Origin: Clostridia bacterium
Lineage (GTDB): Bacteria; Bacillota; Clostridia; Acetivibrionales; STF1-152
NCBI GenBank assembly: GCA_028280575.1
Contig: JANQLN010000068.1
Location: forward strand, 25,850 to 89,849
DNA: 64,000 nt
Reading direction: 5' to 3'
Part shown: positions 35,023 through 43,150 of the stretch, piece after piece
Layout of the letters: every line of letters starts with the position of its first letter
Numbering within the stretch: the stretch's first letter is position 1
Translations under genes and position numbers: made by a program
The notes under the pieces: generated by a model
Databases searched by the model: none
What the model was told of the DNA's origin: nothing
The model's input: the letters and a program-made list of their open reading frames with translations, nothing else

Positions 35023-35421
35023 TCAGGAGTTAATTATTTCAATAATTTTAAGCATTTTTTCAATTGTTGTCTTGCTCTTGCTGTCCAATGCAGGCCTGAT
35101 TAGATCAAGTGTTTTTAATATACCTTCACCGGACGGTCCTCTGCTGTCCATAGTTCTTAAATGATTTTTCAAATCTTTGTAAGTACAGCTGAGGCTGTCA
35201 CATTTTCCAACGGCATTTATGAGAGAGCCTCCCTGCCTTGTTGAAGAAGAGTATTCTCCGATTACATTCAGTATATCCTTAATAAGGCACATACTATTGT
35301 CGCGCTGTGCTTCGGGAGAATCATCTCTTTTTTGGGAATTATTTTTTTCAACAGCCTTCCTCATTTTGTTAACTGCATTTAATCCGCCTGTTATCTGTTC
35401 AAGCTTTGCGTATCTGTCCAT
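35023..35421 (-). CDS. Hypothetical helical protein
   Basis: The protein has 132 residues, largely helical and charged, with no recognisable motif. Two Cys close together (GKCDSLSC) are present. GGTGGTG lies just before ATG 35421, which is preferred to an upstream in-frame start. No membrane segment or signal peptide is seen. It precedes the acyltransferase gene on the same strand by 96 bases, but functional linkage is not evident. Confidence 0.65.
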   Translation of the reverse strand: MDRYAKLEQITGGLNAVNKMRKAVEKNNSQKRDDSPEAQRDNSMCLIKDILNVIGEYSSSTRQGGSLINAVGKCDSLSCTYKDLKNHLRTMDSRGPSGEGILKTLDLIRPALDSKSKTTIEKMLKIIEIINS

Positions 35422-35513
35422 AATACACCACCATTTCAAATAAAAAACATATAGTTTTGCCCATATATCTATTTTATGTAGTATTTTTTTGGTTGTTACA
35501 ATTTTGAAAACAG

Positions 35514-35556
35514 ATGTAATGTCATAATATAAGAATTAAAGTTGTTTCATACAGTT
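35514..35556 (+). repeat. Dispersed inverted-repeat family, short internally deleted copy
   Basis: ATGTAATGTCATAAT joins directly to AAGAATTAAAGTTGTTTCAT, i.e. the outer parts of both arms without the middle. It lies 45 bases upstream of a full copy. Confidence 0.5.
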
Positions 35557-35600
35557 GAAATATAACCAGGCAAGGTTTATAATAAAAAAAATACATCTAA

Positions 35601-35682
35601 ATGTAACGTCATAATTCTATGCAATATGACTTTTTGTGCATTTTTAAAGCCATATTGCAAAAATTAAAGGCGTTCCATATAA
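35601..35682 (+). repeat. Dispersed inverted-repeat family, full copy
   Basis: The left arm (ATGTAACGTCATAATTCTAT, then GCAATATGACTTTTTG) is the imperfect inverse of the right arm (CATATTGCAAAAATTAAAGG, then CGTTCCATAT). GCAATATG/CATATTGC pairs perfectly. It ends 13 bases before the start codon of the homocysteine gene, so the hairpin would lie in its leader. Confidence 0.65.
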
Positions 35683-35695
35683 TTGTGAGGTAATT

Positions 35696-36844
35696 ATGGG
35701 ATATAAGAGTTTTGATGAGATTAATGAAAAGATAAAAAAGGGTAAGGCAGTAGTAGTTACGGCGGAGGAAGTTATTAATATAACAAAAGAAAAGGGTGTA
35801 AAAAAGGCGGCGGAAGAAATTGATGTAGTTACGACCGGTACATTTGGTCCCATGTGTTCTTCCGGTGTATTTATCAATTTTGGACATTCGGAGCCCCCGA
35901 TAAAAATGAACAGGATCTGGCTGAATGATGTACCTGCATATGCCGGAATAGCAGCAGTTGACGCATATCTGGGAGCAACTGAGATGTCGGATTCCAAGGG
36001 TATGGAATATGGAGGTGCCCACGTAATAGAGGACCTGGTTTCAGACAGGGATATCAGGCTGTATGCTGAGTCATACGGTACAGATTGTTATCCAAGAAAA
36101 GAAATATCTACGATAATTAATAGGAATAATGTGAACCAGATATATATGTACAATCCCAGAAATGCATACCAGAATTACCCGGCAGCTACAAATATGTCCG
36201 ACCGCATAATATATACGTATATGGGAACTTTGCTTCCAAAAGGCGCAAACATTACCTATTCCACATCGGGTGAGCTGAGCCCCTTGCTTAATGATCCGGA
36301 ATACAGGACTATAGGCATTGGGACGAGGGTATTCATTGGAGGAACCCAGGGATATGTAGCCTGGGAGGGTACACAGCATAATCCGGGGCAAAAAAGAGGG
36401 GAAAACAAGGTGCCTGTATCCCTTGCAGGGACATTGGCTTTAGTGGGAGACTTAAGGGGAATGAACCAGCGTTTTGTCAGGGCTGCCGTGTATGAAAAAT
36501 ATGGAGTCAGCCTTTTTGTGGGTATTGGCATACCTATACCTATACTGGATGAAGACATTTTAATAAAAACAGCAATCAAAAACAGTGATATATATACGGA
36601 TATTTTTGACAAGAGCGGAAATGAAGGTGTAGTAGGAAAGGTATCATATGAACAATTGAGAAGCGGATTTGTCGAAATGAACGGCAGGAAGATTCCTACG
36701 GCACCTCTTTCAAGCCTAAAAACAGCAAGGGAAATAGCCGGTATTTTAAAACAGCAGATAGAACGGGGAGAATTTTTAATATCCCAACCTGTTCAGACCT
36801 TACCTATGAATAACAATATAAACAAACTTGATGTAAGGCCATAA
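35696..36844 (+). CDS. Homocysteine biosynthesis protein (HcyBio/DUF39 family)
   Basis: The protein has 382 residues and matches the DUF39/HcyBio family across its length: TTGTFGPMCSSGVFINFGHS with its conserved Cys, NDVPAYAGIAAVDAYLGATE, and GGTQGYVAWEGTQHNPGQKR. In methanogens and some anaerobes this protein and a NIL-ferredoxin protein make homocysteine by sulfur insertion starting from aspartate semialdehyde. Here the ferredoxin gene follows by 88 bases. GTGAGG precedes ATG 35696. The last four codons and stop (DVRP) lie within a copy of the dispersed repeat. Confidence 0.88.
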   Translation: MGYKSFDEINEKIKKGKAVVVTAEEVINITKEKGVKKAAEEIDVVTTGTFGPMCSSGVFINFGHSEPPIKMNRIWLNDVPAYAGIAAVDAYLGATEMSDSKGMEYGGAHVIEDLVSDRDIRLYAESYGTDCYPRKEISTIINRNNVNQIYMYNPRNAYQNYPAATNMSDRIIYTYMGTLLPKGANITYSTSGELSPLLNDPEYRTIGIGTRVFIGGTQGYVAWEGTQHNPGQKRGENKVPVSLAGTLALVGDLRGMNQRFVRAAVYEKYGVSLFVGIGIPIPILDEDILIKTAIKNSDIYTDIFDKSGNEGVVGKVSYEQLRSGFVEMNGRKIPTAPLSSLKTAREIAGILKQQIERGEFLISQPVQTLPMNNNINKLDVRP

Positions 36845-36911
36845 TTTTTATGCAACATGACTTTTGGCAGATTTCAAAAGCAGTATTGCAAGAATTAAAG
36901 ATGTTCCATAT
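36831..36911 (+). repeat. Dispersed inverted-repeat family, copy overlapping a gene end
   Basis: ATGTAAGGCCATAATTTTTA then TGCAACATGAC matches the left arm of the 35601 copy; the right arm is GTATTGCAAGAATTAAAGAT then GTTCCATAT. The left arm overlaps the last codons and stop of the homocysteine gene. Confidence 0.6.
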
Positions 36912-36931
36912 TTATATAAGGGGAAATAGAA

Positions 36932-37354
36932 ATGAATAAAATCAAGGTAACAATGTATTTTCGCGCAAACGAACTGACAATGCCGTTAACGTATCACCTG
37001 GTTAAGGATTATGACCTTAAGCTGAATATACTGCACGCAGATATCAGCTTAAACAAGGTAGGGAAGCTTGTTGTCGATATTACGGGCACCGATGAGAATA
37101 TAAAGGAAGGTCTGGATTTTGTCAAGCAAAAAGGTGTCGAATACAAGATTTTCAATAAGAGTATAATATGGAAAGAGGGAGAATGTGTCCACTGCGGGGC
37201 ATGTACCGCAGTATGTCCTTCGGGGGCATTGGCTATGGATAAGGATACCTGGGAGCTGACTTTTTACAGGGATAAATGCCTTGTGTGCGGCCTATGTGTT
37301 AAAGCCTGTCCTTTAAAGGTAATGACTTTGGCCGACAATGGCAATGGGTCATAG
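36932..37354 (+). CDS. NIL-domain/4Fe-4S ferredoxin protein of homocysteine biosynthesis
   Basis: The protein has 140 residues. Residues 1-75 form a NIL domain, and two 4Fe-4S motifs follow: CVHCGACTAVCPSGAL and CLVCGLCVKACP. The same fusion partners the HcyBio protein in the sulfide-dependent homocysteine route, where it probably donates electrons or handles sulfur. AAGGGG precedes ATG 36932. The next gene starts three bases after the stop. Confidence 0.9.
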   Translation: MNKIKVTMYFRANELTMPLTYHLVKDYDLKLNILHADISLNKVGKLVVDITGTDENIKEGLDFVKQKGVEYKIFNKSIIWKEGECVHCGACTAVCPSGALAMDKDTWELTFYRDKCLVCGLCVKACPLKVMTLADNGNGS

Positions 37355-37356
37355 CC

Positions 37357-38079
37357 ATGTATGAAAAAAGAGAGTACAGAAACAGGTTTTATGCAGAGAA
37401 CCTTGTATTTTTCAGGGTTATTGAAAAAGAAACCGATCTCATGATTGGTGCGAAAAGTAATTTGGCTAACGAGGCCCTGAAAGCTGTTAAAAATTGCAGG
37501 AAACAGCTTGAGCGATATATAAAGGTGCATGAGGAGTTTAAAACAAGCCTTAAACCGGTTAATCTTAAGAATAATCCCCGCCATATTATTTGCAGGATGT
37601 GTGAAGCGGCAAAAAAGGCAGGCGTAGGACCGATGGCCGCTGTAGCCGGTGCAATAAGTGAGAAGGTGGGCATGGAGCTTTTAAATTATTCAGACGAGGT
37701 AATTGTTGAAAATGGCGGTGACATTTTCATTAAAACAAATGTTTCAAGAAAAGTTGGAATTCACGCAGGACAGTCTCCTTTGAATGAAAAGATTGCCATC
37801 CAAATACTGCCGGAAAAAACCCCCCTGGGCATATGCACATCATCGGGAACCGTCGGGCACTCATTGAGCTTCGGAAAGGCAGATGCGGTAGTTGTTGTGT
37901 CAAAGGATACTTCTCTTGCAGATGCGGCTGCAACATCACTTTGCAATACGATAAAATGTGAAGATGATATTGATACTGCCATTAGGAAGGCTTCAAAAAT
38001 CGAAGACATATCAGGTATAGTTGCCGTAATGGGAGATAAATTTGGTGCGTGGGGAGATATTAAGCTAACGGAGTTTTAA
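37357..38079 (+). CDS. UPF0280-family protein
   Basis: The protein has 240 residues and matches the UPF0280 (ApbE-like fold) family: RMCEAAKKAGVGPMAAVAGA, NGGDIFIKTN, GICTSSGTVGHSLSFGKADA and ADAAATSLCN. The related ApbE transfers FMN, but UPF0280 members have no proven activity. It often sits beside HcyBio and NIL-ferredoxin genes, which supports a role in the same sulfur pathway. ATG 37357 is nearly fused to the upstream stop, so the genes are co-translated. Confidence 0.87.
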   Translation: MYEKREYRNRFYAENLVFFRVIEKETDLMIGAKSNLANEALKAVKNCRKQLERYIKVHEEFKTSLKPVNLKNNPRHIICRMCEAAKKAGVGPMAAVAGAISEKVGMELLNYSDEVIVENGGDIFIKTNVSRKVGIHAGQSPLNEKIAIQILPEKTPLGICTSSGTVGHSLSFGKADAVVVVSKDTSLADAAATSLCNTIKCEDDIDTAIRKASKIEDISGIVAVMGDKFGAWGDIKLTEF

Positions 38080-38104
38080 TTATATGTTTTAAGGAGCTGA
38101 TTTT

Positions 38105-38839
38105 ATGAAATTGACCATATTGGGTAACAATGGCCCGTTTCCGGCAGCAGGAGGGGCTTGCTCCGGATATTTGCTCCGGCATGGTGATAAGAATATTTTG
38201 TTGGACTGTGGTAACGGAGTTCTGGCAAACCTTCAAAAGCATATTGAAATAGAAAATATTGATGCTGTCATTTTGACCCATTTGCATAGTGACCATATAA
38301 GTGACATGATGGTATTGAGATATGCCATTCAAATTAAAAGAAAAAACGGATTCCCAATTGATATACTTGATGTATATGCACCTGATGAACCTGAAGGGGA
38401 ATACGGCAGGCTGGATGATAAAGCAGCATTTAACCTCCGGCCAATTAATGATGATAGTGAGATTGTCATTGGGGATATCAAGCTGCGGTTCAGGAAAACA
38501 AAGCATCCATACAAATGTTATGCGGTATCTGCCCGGGCAGATGGTAAGAAGCTTGTCTATTCGGGAGACACTGCCTGGGATGAAGGCCTGACAGATTTTT
38601 TTATGGATTCCGATGTAATAATGCTTGATTCAGGGCTTCTTTCAAAGGATAAAAAAGATGACAGTGCAGTCCATATGACCGCAGAAGAATGCGGTATCAT
38701 GGCATGCAGGTCAAATGCCGGCAAGCTTATATTGACACACTTCTGGCCTGGATATGAAATAAATGAGCTTGTAGATGAAGCCAAAACCAAATTCAATAAC
38801 GTTGCTGCAGCCCATATAGGCCATTCGTATATAATATAG
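38105..38839 (+). CDS. MBL-fold metal-dependent hydrolase
   Basis: The protein has 244 residues. The metallo-beta-lactamase motif THLHSDH gives the metal ligands, with YSGDTAWDEG and LTHFWPGY as the later Asp and His ligands. It is closest in layout to RNase Z-like and phosphodiesterase-like MBL proteins of Clostridia; the substrate is unknown. AAGGAG lies before ATG 38105. It is the last gene of the homocysteine operon and ends before a bidirectional terminator. Confidence 0.87.
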   Translation: MKLTILGNNGPFPAAGGACSGYLLRHGDKNILLDCGNGVLANLQKHIEIENIDAVILTHLHSDHISDMMVLRYAIQIKRKNGFPIDILDVYAPDEPEGEYGRLDDKAAFNLRPINDDSEIVIGDIKLRFRKTKHPYKCYAVSARADGKKLVYSGDTAWDEGLTDFFMDSDVIMLDSGLLSKDKKDDSAVHMTAEECGIMACRSNAGKLILTHFWPGYEINELVDEAKTKFNNVAAAHIGHSYII

Positions 38840-38893
38840 AGAGAACAGTATCAACTTTTTATGTGAAAGGACTTAATTTGCTTTTTTTAAAAT

Positions 38894-38934
38894 AAATAAA
38901 GAGATTTCTATTATTATAGGAAATCTCTTTATTT
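38894..38934. terminator. Bidirectional terminator between converging genes
   Basis: A 15-bp perfect stem (AATAAAGAGATTTC region, 38894-38908, paired with 38920-38934) has an 11-base loop. A-rich and T-rich flanks on both sides allow termination of the plus-strand operon and of the minus-strand chemoreceptor gene. Confidence 0.85.
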
Positions 38935-38941
38935 TCAAAAT

Positions 38942-40195
38942 CTATCTTATTTTATACTTTTTAAGCTTTTCTTCCAGCTCGTGAATGAGGCTGTTAAGAC
39001 TATCTGCGGCACTTTTCAGGTCTACAAATGATTTCGTCTGGTTTTCCACTATTGCTGCAACTTCCTGGCTTGATGCGGCCGTTTCCTGTGACACTGAAGA
39101 TATGTTGTCTATTGCCATGGTAACATTTTCCTTATCCTCATTCATCTTTGTTACCGAATCATTTACCGATTCCATTTTTTGGACAATTGCCGTGATTGCA
39201 TTTGCAATATTCTTAAAAGATTCATTTGTCCTTTTAACTGATTGGTTTTGCTCCTTTGATGATTTTCTCATTAAATCCATTGTTTCTATAGCCATATTGG
39301 ATTCTTCCTGTATGCTTTCCATTAAGTCTGCTATTTCTTCCGTTGACTTTCTGCTCTCATCCGCAAGCTGTCTAACTTCATCGGCTACAACAGCAAATCC
39401 TTTTCCCGCTTCTCCTGCCCTGGCAGCTTCAATGGCAGCGTTTAAAGCCAACAGGTTAGTCTGTTCCGCAATGTTTTCAATTGATTCGACAAATTGGCCT
39501 ATATCCTTTGTGGTTTTTACAAGCTTTTCAACTACGGAAAATATTTCCTCCGATGCATTGCTGTTTTCGGTGGACTTATCCTTAAGTGCACCTATTGCGT
39601 CAACGCCTATATCGTTAAGCTCATTAATTTTCATCGTATTCTCCAGGATATTGTTGTAGTGGTCATAGACTGTGTTTATCTGCTTGGACAGCTTATCTAC
39701 AGCCATAACAGCTTGTTGGGCCTGCTCGGCCTGTTCAGAGGCACCTCTGGCAATTTCATCTACTGTGTTGTTAATATCCGACATTACATCTGATGCTTCA
39801 CCGGAGGTTTTTCCCACCTGTTTTGATGCCATGATTAAAGAATTGGAAACGTTGAAAAAACCGTCTATCAATGAGCGTATGTCACTTAACAGCATATTTA
39901 CGTTAGAAGCTACTTTGGCCAGTATACCAAAGCTTTTTGAATCTATAAACCTGGAGAAATCTCCATTTTTGACCAGATCTACTTCAGATGACAGGCGCCC
40001 GGCATCTTTTTTTAATGTTTTTGAAATAAATATATTTGCTGTAATAGCATTAAGTATACCGAATAAAATGATTATCGGGACAACTATCCAATTTTTTGTT
40101 ATTGAAAAAATCCATCCCCCAAACAAGATTACAAGGACAACCGTAAGAATTACAACAGGATTTGACGAAGATTTTTTACCGGTTTGCTTTGACAT
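38942..40195 (-). CDS. Methyl-accepting chemotaxis protein without an extracellular domain
   Basis: The protein has 417 residues. Two adjacent membrane helices (about residues 14-60) have only a few residues between them, so no extracellular ligand domain exists. A HAMP-like stretch follows, and then the coiled-coil signalling domain with the hairpin tip [20 protein letters not shown] and [19 protein letters not shown]. It presumably senses an intracellular or membrane-borne cue and talks to CheA/CheW. ATG 40195 has GGGAGGT seven bases upstream. Confidence 0.9.
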   Translation of the reverse strand: MSKQTGKKSSSNPVVILTVVLVILFGGWIFSITKNWIVVPIIILFGILNAITANIFISKTLKKDAGRLSSEVDLVKNGDFSRFIDSKSFGILAKVASNVNMLLSDIRSLIDGFFNVSNSLIMASKQVGKTSGEASDVMSDINNTVDEIARGASEQAEQAQQAVMAVDKLSKQINTVYDHYNNILENTMKINELNDIGVDAIGALKDKSTENSNASEEIFSVVEKLVKTTKDIGQFVESIENIAEQTNLLALNAAIEAARAGEAGKGFAVVADEVRQLADESRKSTEEIADLMESIQEESNMAIETMDLMRKSSKEQNQSVKRTNESFKNIANAITAIVQKMESVNDSVTKMNEDKENVTMAIDNISSVSQETAASSQEVAAIVENQTKSFVDLKSAADSLNSLIHELEEKLKKYKIR

Positions 40196-40464
40196 TACTT
40201 TACCTCCCAAGGGTTTATTTTATTCATATCACTTCTATGGGAATTAATTCTATATGGCCTGTCGAAAATCCTTCATAATAGTCAAAAAAAATATTTTCCT
40301 GCTGTTTTTATATCTTTCGTTTTTCTACAGACAAAATTACAAATATGGAGTATAATAAAAAAGACAGGGAACAGAATATCTTCATGCCGGAGAGTTTACG
40401 GCAGATAAAAATATATGCCTTGAAATTTTTTTCCGGCAGCCTGTTCTATGGAATTGGGGTGAGC

Positions 40465-41019
40465 ATGGATTTGGAGTTGACCGATTACCAGCTTGTGCAA
40501 AAATGTCTTGATGGGGAGCAAATTTTTTTTGAAGAATTGGTCGAAAGATATAAAAAGCTTGTATACAGTGTTGTGTGGAACAAAATAAAGGATAAACAGG
40601 AAGTTAATGATATCGCCCAGGAAATTTTTATACGTTTATATAAAACACTCCATAAATACAACCCTGAATACAAGTTCTCCACGTGGACGGTAAAAATTGC
40701 CACTAATATATGCCTTGACATTCTCAGGAAGAAAAAGGTTGACTCAGTTCCAATTGAGGAAATTGAGATTATGTCAAAGGACGATACAACTCCGGAAGCC
40801 CAGTATTTGAAGGAGGAGAGCAGGCAGCAGCTTTTTAGCGCAATTGACGAGCTTCCTGACAAGTACAAAGAACCGATAATCATGTTTCATCAAAAAGGGT
40901 TATCATACGAAGAAATTATGCTGGAATTGAACCAACCCATGAGTATTGTTAAGAACAGGCTTTACAGGGCAAGAATAATGTTGAGGCAAAAGCTTCGGCA
41001 TTATGTTTCACATTCATAA
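40465..41019 (+). CDS. ECF-type RNA polymerase sigma factor
   Basis: The protein has 184 residues. Region 2 (LVERYKKLVYSVVWNKIKDK, EVNDIAQEIFIRLYKTLHKY) and region 4 (LPDKYKEPIIMFHQKGLSYE) are typical of group IV sigma factors. ATG 40465 has GGGGTG close by; longer in-frame starts (ATG 40345) overlap a promoter-like TATAAT at about 40353 and lack binding sites. The anti-sigma gene follows by 24 bases, and the pair probably controls itself. Confidence 0.88.
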   Translation: MDLELTDYQLVQKCLDGEQIFFEELVERYKKLVYSVVWNKIKDKQEVNDIAQEIFIRLYKTLHKYNPEYKFSTWTVKIATNICLDILRKKKVDSVPIEEIEIMSKDDTTPEAQYLKEESRQQLFSAIDELPDKYKEPIIMFHQKGLSYEEIMLELNQPMSIVKNRLYRARIMLRQKLRHYVSHS

Positions 41020-41043
41020 ATGATTGGGATAGGAGGACATTTT

Positions 41044-41619
41044 ATGAATTGCAGAATTATAAGTGACCATATTATAAAATATTTTGACGGAACTCTGGGG
41101 GAAGCTGAAAATAGTACTCTTGAAAAACATCTTTCCGCCTGCCGCCTATGTAATGATGAGTTTGAATCCATGTGTGAATCCTTTGACTTGATCGAAAAAA
41201 ACGGATATGTTGAACCGCCTGAGAATTTCAAAAGCATGGTAATGGAAAAGGTAAATACCATGGAGGAAAAGAGAAAAAATATCAATTCAATAGCTTTGAC
41301 AGTTTTGTATAATACATCTGCATTGGTATCCATAGCTTTTATTTTAACATTTGTTATGCCGGGTATTTTTTCTTTAAGTGGAAGAGGAATGGATGGGATA
41401 AATTTTCCTGGCTTTATAACAGGCCTTCTGGTCAGGATATCGGTTTTGGCTGAAAAACTTACAATATTTGCAGAAAGTATGCGAAGCCTGTTTTTCCAGT
41501 TAAACAGGTTTATACTGGAGGAATATTACCCTGTCATGGTTGCGTGCATTGCAACTATTTTGATCATACACAAAGTACTGGTTAAAAGATATGGTGAAGG
41601 CGGTGAAAGATCAATTTGA
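41044..41619 (+). CDS. Zinc-finger anti-sigma factor
   Basis: The protein has 191 residues. The N-terminal anti-sigma zinc finger has HLSACRLC (Hx3Cx2C), preceded by DHIIKYFDGTLGEAENSTLE. Two hydrophobic helices, at about residues 80-105 and 165-185, anchor it to the membrane. It should hold the sigma factor of 40465 inactive until an envelope signal arrives. AGGAGG lies seven bases before ATG 41044. The next gene starts inside its stop codon. Confidence 0.87.
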   Translation: MNCRIISDHIIKYFDGTLGEAENSTLEKHLSACRLCNDEFESMCESFDLIEKNGYVEPPENFKSMVMEKVNTMEEKRKNINSIALTVLYNTSALVSIAFILTFVMPGIFSLSGRGMDGINFPGFITGLLVRISVLAEKLTIFAESMRSLFFQLNRFILEEYYPVMVACIATILIIHKVLVKRYGEGGERSI

Positions 41620-42509
41620 AAAAAATATCACTGGCCGTACTTTTATTTCTGGTGGTTTTATCCGGACTGAAATTAACTGTTTTCGGACAGGGAGCTTCCA
41701 TTAATATAGATAAGAACGATATGGTTTCCGGTTTTGAGGATATATACATAGATGAGCCTTTCAGCGGAAGCGTTGTAAGTTTTTTTGGTGATGTGTATAT
41801 AAAAGAGCAGGTAACGGGAGATCTGGTAGTATTATTTGGTGATGCCAAGGTCCATGCCGATATAACAGGGGAAATAGTGGTAGTTTTCGGAAAAACAGAG
41901 ATTGCCGACGGTGTTGAAATCGGCGGCAGCGTATTGTCAATAGGCAGGATGCAAAAAGGCAGTGCCCGCATCGGGGGAGAGATAGTCAGAATTTATCCGG
42001 GAGATTGGGACGCAGATATAGAAGCTGTTGTATTTGTCAAAACAATTACCGTAGTTGTTTTTTCAGTTTTCATATTCCTGGTAGGACTTGCTATTTGTGC
42101 TTTATTAAAAGAAAAACTTGCAGATATCCAGGCAGCTTTTGAAAATAGCTTCGGAATTAAAATTCTGTTTGGATTTATTATATATATAGCGCTAATTATT
42201 ATGCTGCTGCCGTTATTTGTAACTATATTATATCCTCTGGCATTTATTATTTTACTGGCAATTGCTGAGGGCCTTTCCGCCATATTTTTTGGGAGGATTA
42301 TTTCTGCTGTCCTTAAAGCAAAATATGGTATTTATATACAATTTACAACAGGCTTGATAACAATTACGCTTATCAAGGTTTTGCTTCTGTCAATGATACC
42401 TTATGGCAGTACGGTATTTAACATATCCCTATACTTGCTTTTTGAATTATTTGTTATCTGCCTTGGAATCGGTTTTATAATATCCATGAAAAAAGTGCTG
42501 GGCAAGTAA
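41616..42509 (+). CDS. Membrane protein with bactofilin-like beta segment
   Basis: The protein has 297 residues. A signal peptide (MKKISLAVLLFLVVLSGLKL) is followed by a beta-repeat region (SGSVVSFFGDVYIKEQVTGD, LVVLFGDAKV, GEIVVVFGKTEI) like polymer-forming/bactofilin proteins, and then by four to five membrane helices. TTG 41616 overlaps the anti-sigma stop (TTGA), so the three genes form one unit. It may be the envelope-sensing or effector partner of the sigma/anti-sigma pair; its molecular role is unknown. Confidence 0.78.
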   Translation: MKKISLAVLLFLVVLSGLKLTVFGQGASINIDKNDMVSGFEDIYIDEPFSGSVVSFFGDVYIKEQVTGDLVVLFGDAKVHADITGEIVVVFGKTEIADGVEIGGSVLSIGRMQKGSARIGGEIVRIYPGDWDADIEAVVFVKTITVVVFSVFIFLVGLAICALLKEKLADIQAAFENSFGIKILFGFIIYIALIIMLLPLFVTILYPLAFIILLAIAEGLSAIFFGRIISAVLKAKYGIYIQFTTGLITITLIKVLLLSMIPYGSTVFNISLYLLFELFVICLGIGFIISMKKVLGK

Positions 42510-42673
42510 CTATAATTCAAGCTAAAGCTCTTTATTTAAATGTGTTTTCATATCTTTTTTTTTCTGGTATAATAGTAGTTGGATAATTTTTAAGATAACT
42601 TATATTATGATTAGAACTAATATTTATATAATTGGCAAACAATTTGGATAAACTATCAGGAGGTTAGTGTTCT

Positions 42674-42964
42674 ATGATTGTAAAAGAGATTTCAATAAAT
42701 AGTAAGAACGGACTTCAGTCTAAAATGGCGGCCGTTTTTATTCAAAAGGCATCCAATTACAAATCCAGGATATGGATTGAGAAAAATGAAAGGAAAGCTA
42801 ATGCGAAAAGTCTTCTTGGGCTTCTCTCTTTAAGCATATCGGATGGTATGAAGGTATCCCTGATGATTGACGGAGAAGATGAGAAAAAAGCCGTAGACGA
42901 CCTGGAGAAGTTCTTAACAGCAGGTTATGCAGAAGATAGCGATTCCTCTCATGCAATAGGATAG
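42674..42964 (+). CDS. crh: HPr-like regulator Crh (Gln15, Ser46)
   Basis: The protein has 96 residues and the HPr fold. The position of the catalytic His15 of HPr is Gln15 (NGLQSKMAA), while the regulatory Ser46 is kept (KSLLGLLSLS), exactly as in Crh. So it cannot carry PTS phosphate but can be phosphorylated by HPr kinase and act as CcpA co-repressor. The C-terminal tail is longer than usual and acidic. AGGAGG precedes ATG 42674. The cre-like palindrome at 57701 could be one of its indirect targets. Confidence 0.85.
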   Translation: MIVKEISINSKNGLQSKMAAVFIQKASNYKSRIWIEKNERKANAKSLLGLLSLSISDGMKVSLMIDGEDEKKAVDDLEKFLTAGYAEDSDSSHAIG

Positions 42965-42965
42965 C

Positions 42966-43121
42966 AGTCCGTTCGCAAAGCCGTGTATGCAGATTTTCGG
43001 TTATTTTTTTGACCTGCGCCTTCAAAAAAACGCTGAATATACTTATATTCAGCATTTTTTTTAAAGGGAGCGGGGAGGAAATAACGGTAATGAAGTGTGT
43101 GCGGGACTTTTCGAACGGACT
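42966..43121. repeat. Inverted repeat flanking the crh terminator
   Basis: AGTCCGTTCG (42966-42975, just after the crh stop) is the perfect inverse of CGAACGGACT (43112-43121). GTATGCA/TGCATAC also recurs beside each arm, but in swapped order. The meaning is unclear. Confidence 0.35.
43032..43062 (+). terminator. Rho-independent terminator after crh
   Basis: GCTGAATATA-CT-TATATTCAGC forms a 10-bp perfect stem (43032-43053), followed by ATTTTTTTT. It separates crh from uvrC. Confidence 0.9.
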
Positions 43122-43150
43122 TTGCATACTTTACTAAGCCGGATGGGGAA

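Noticed and set aside
35440..35695. SAM or other sulfur riboswitch before the homocysteine operon
   Set aside because: No S-box or T-box core sequence is visible; the structured part is explained by the dispersed inverted repeat.
38985..39659. 224-residue plus-strand open frame opposite the chemoreceptor gene
   Set aside because: It is a Ser/Phe/Ala-rich antisense image of the coiled-coil signalling domain, without a start context.
42966..43121. Mobile element ends around the crh terminator
   Set aside because: Only 10 bp are inverted, no transposase or target duplication is seen, and the flanking short matches are in swapped order.
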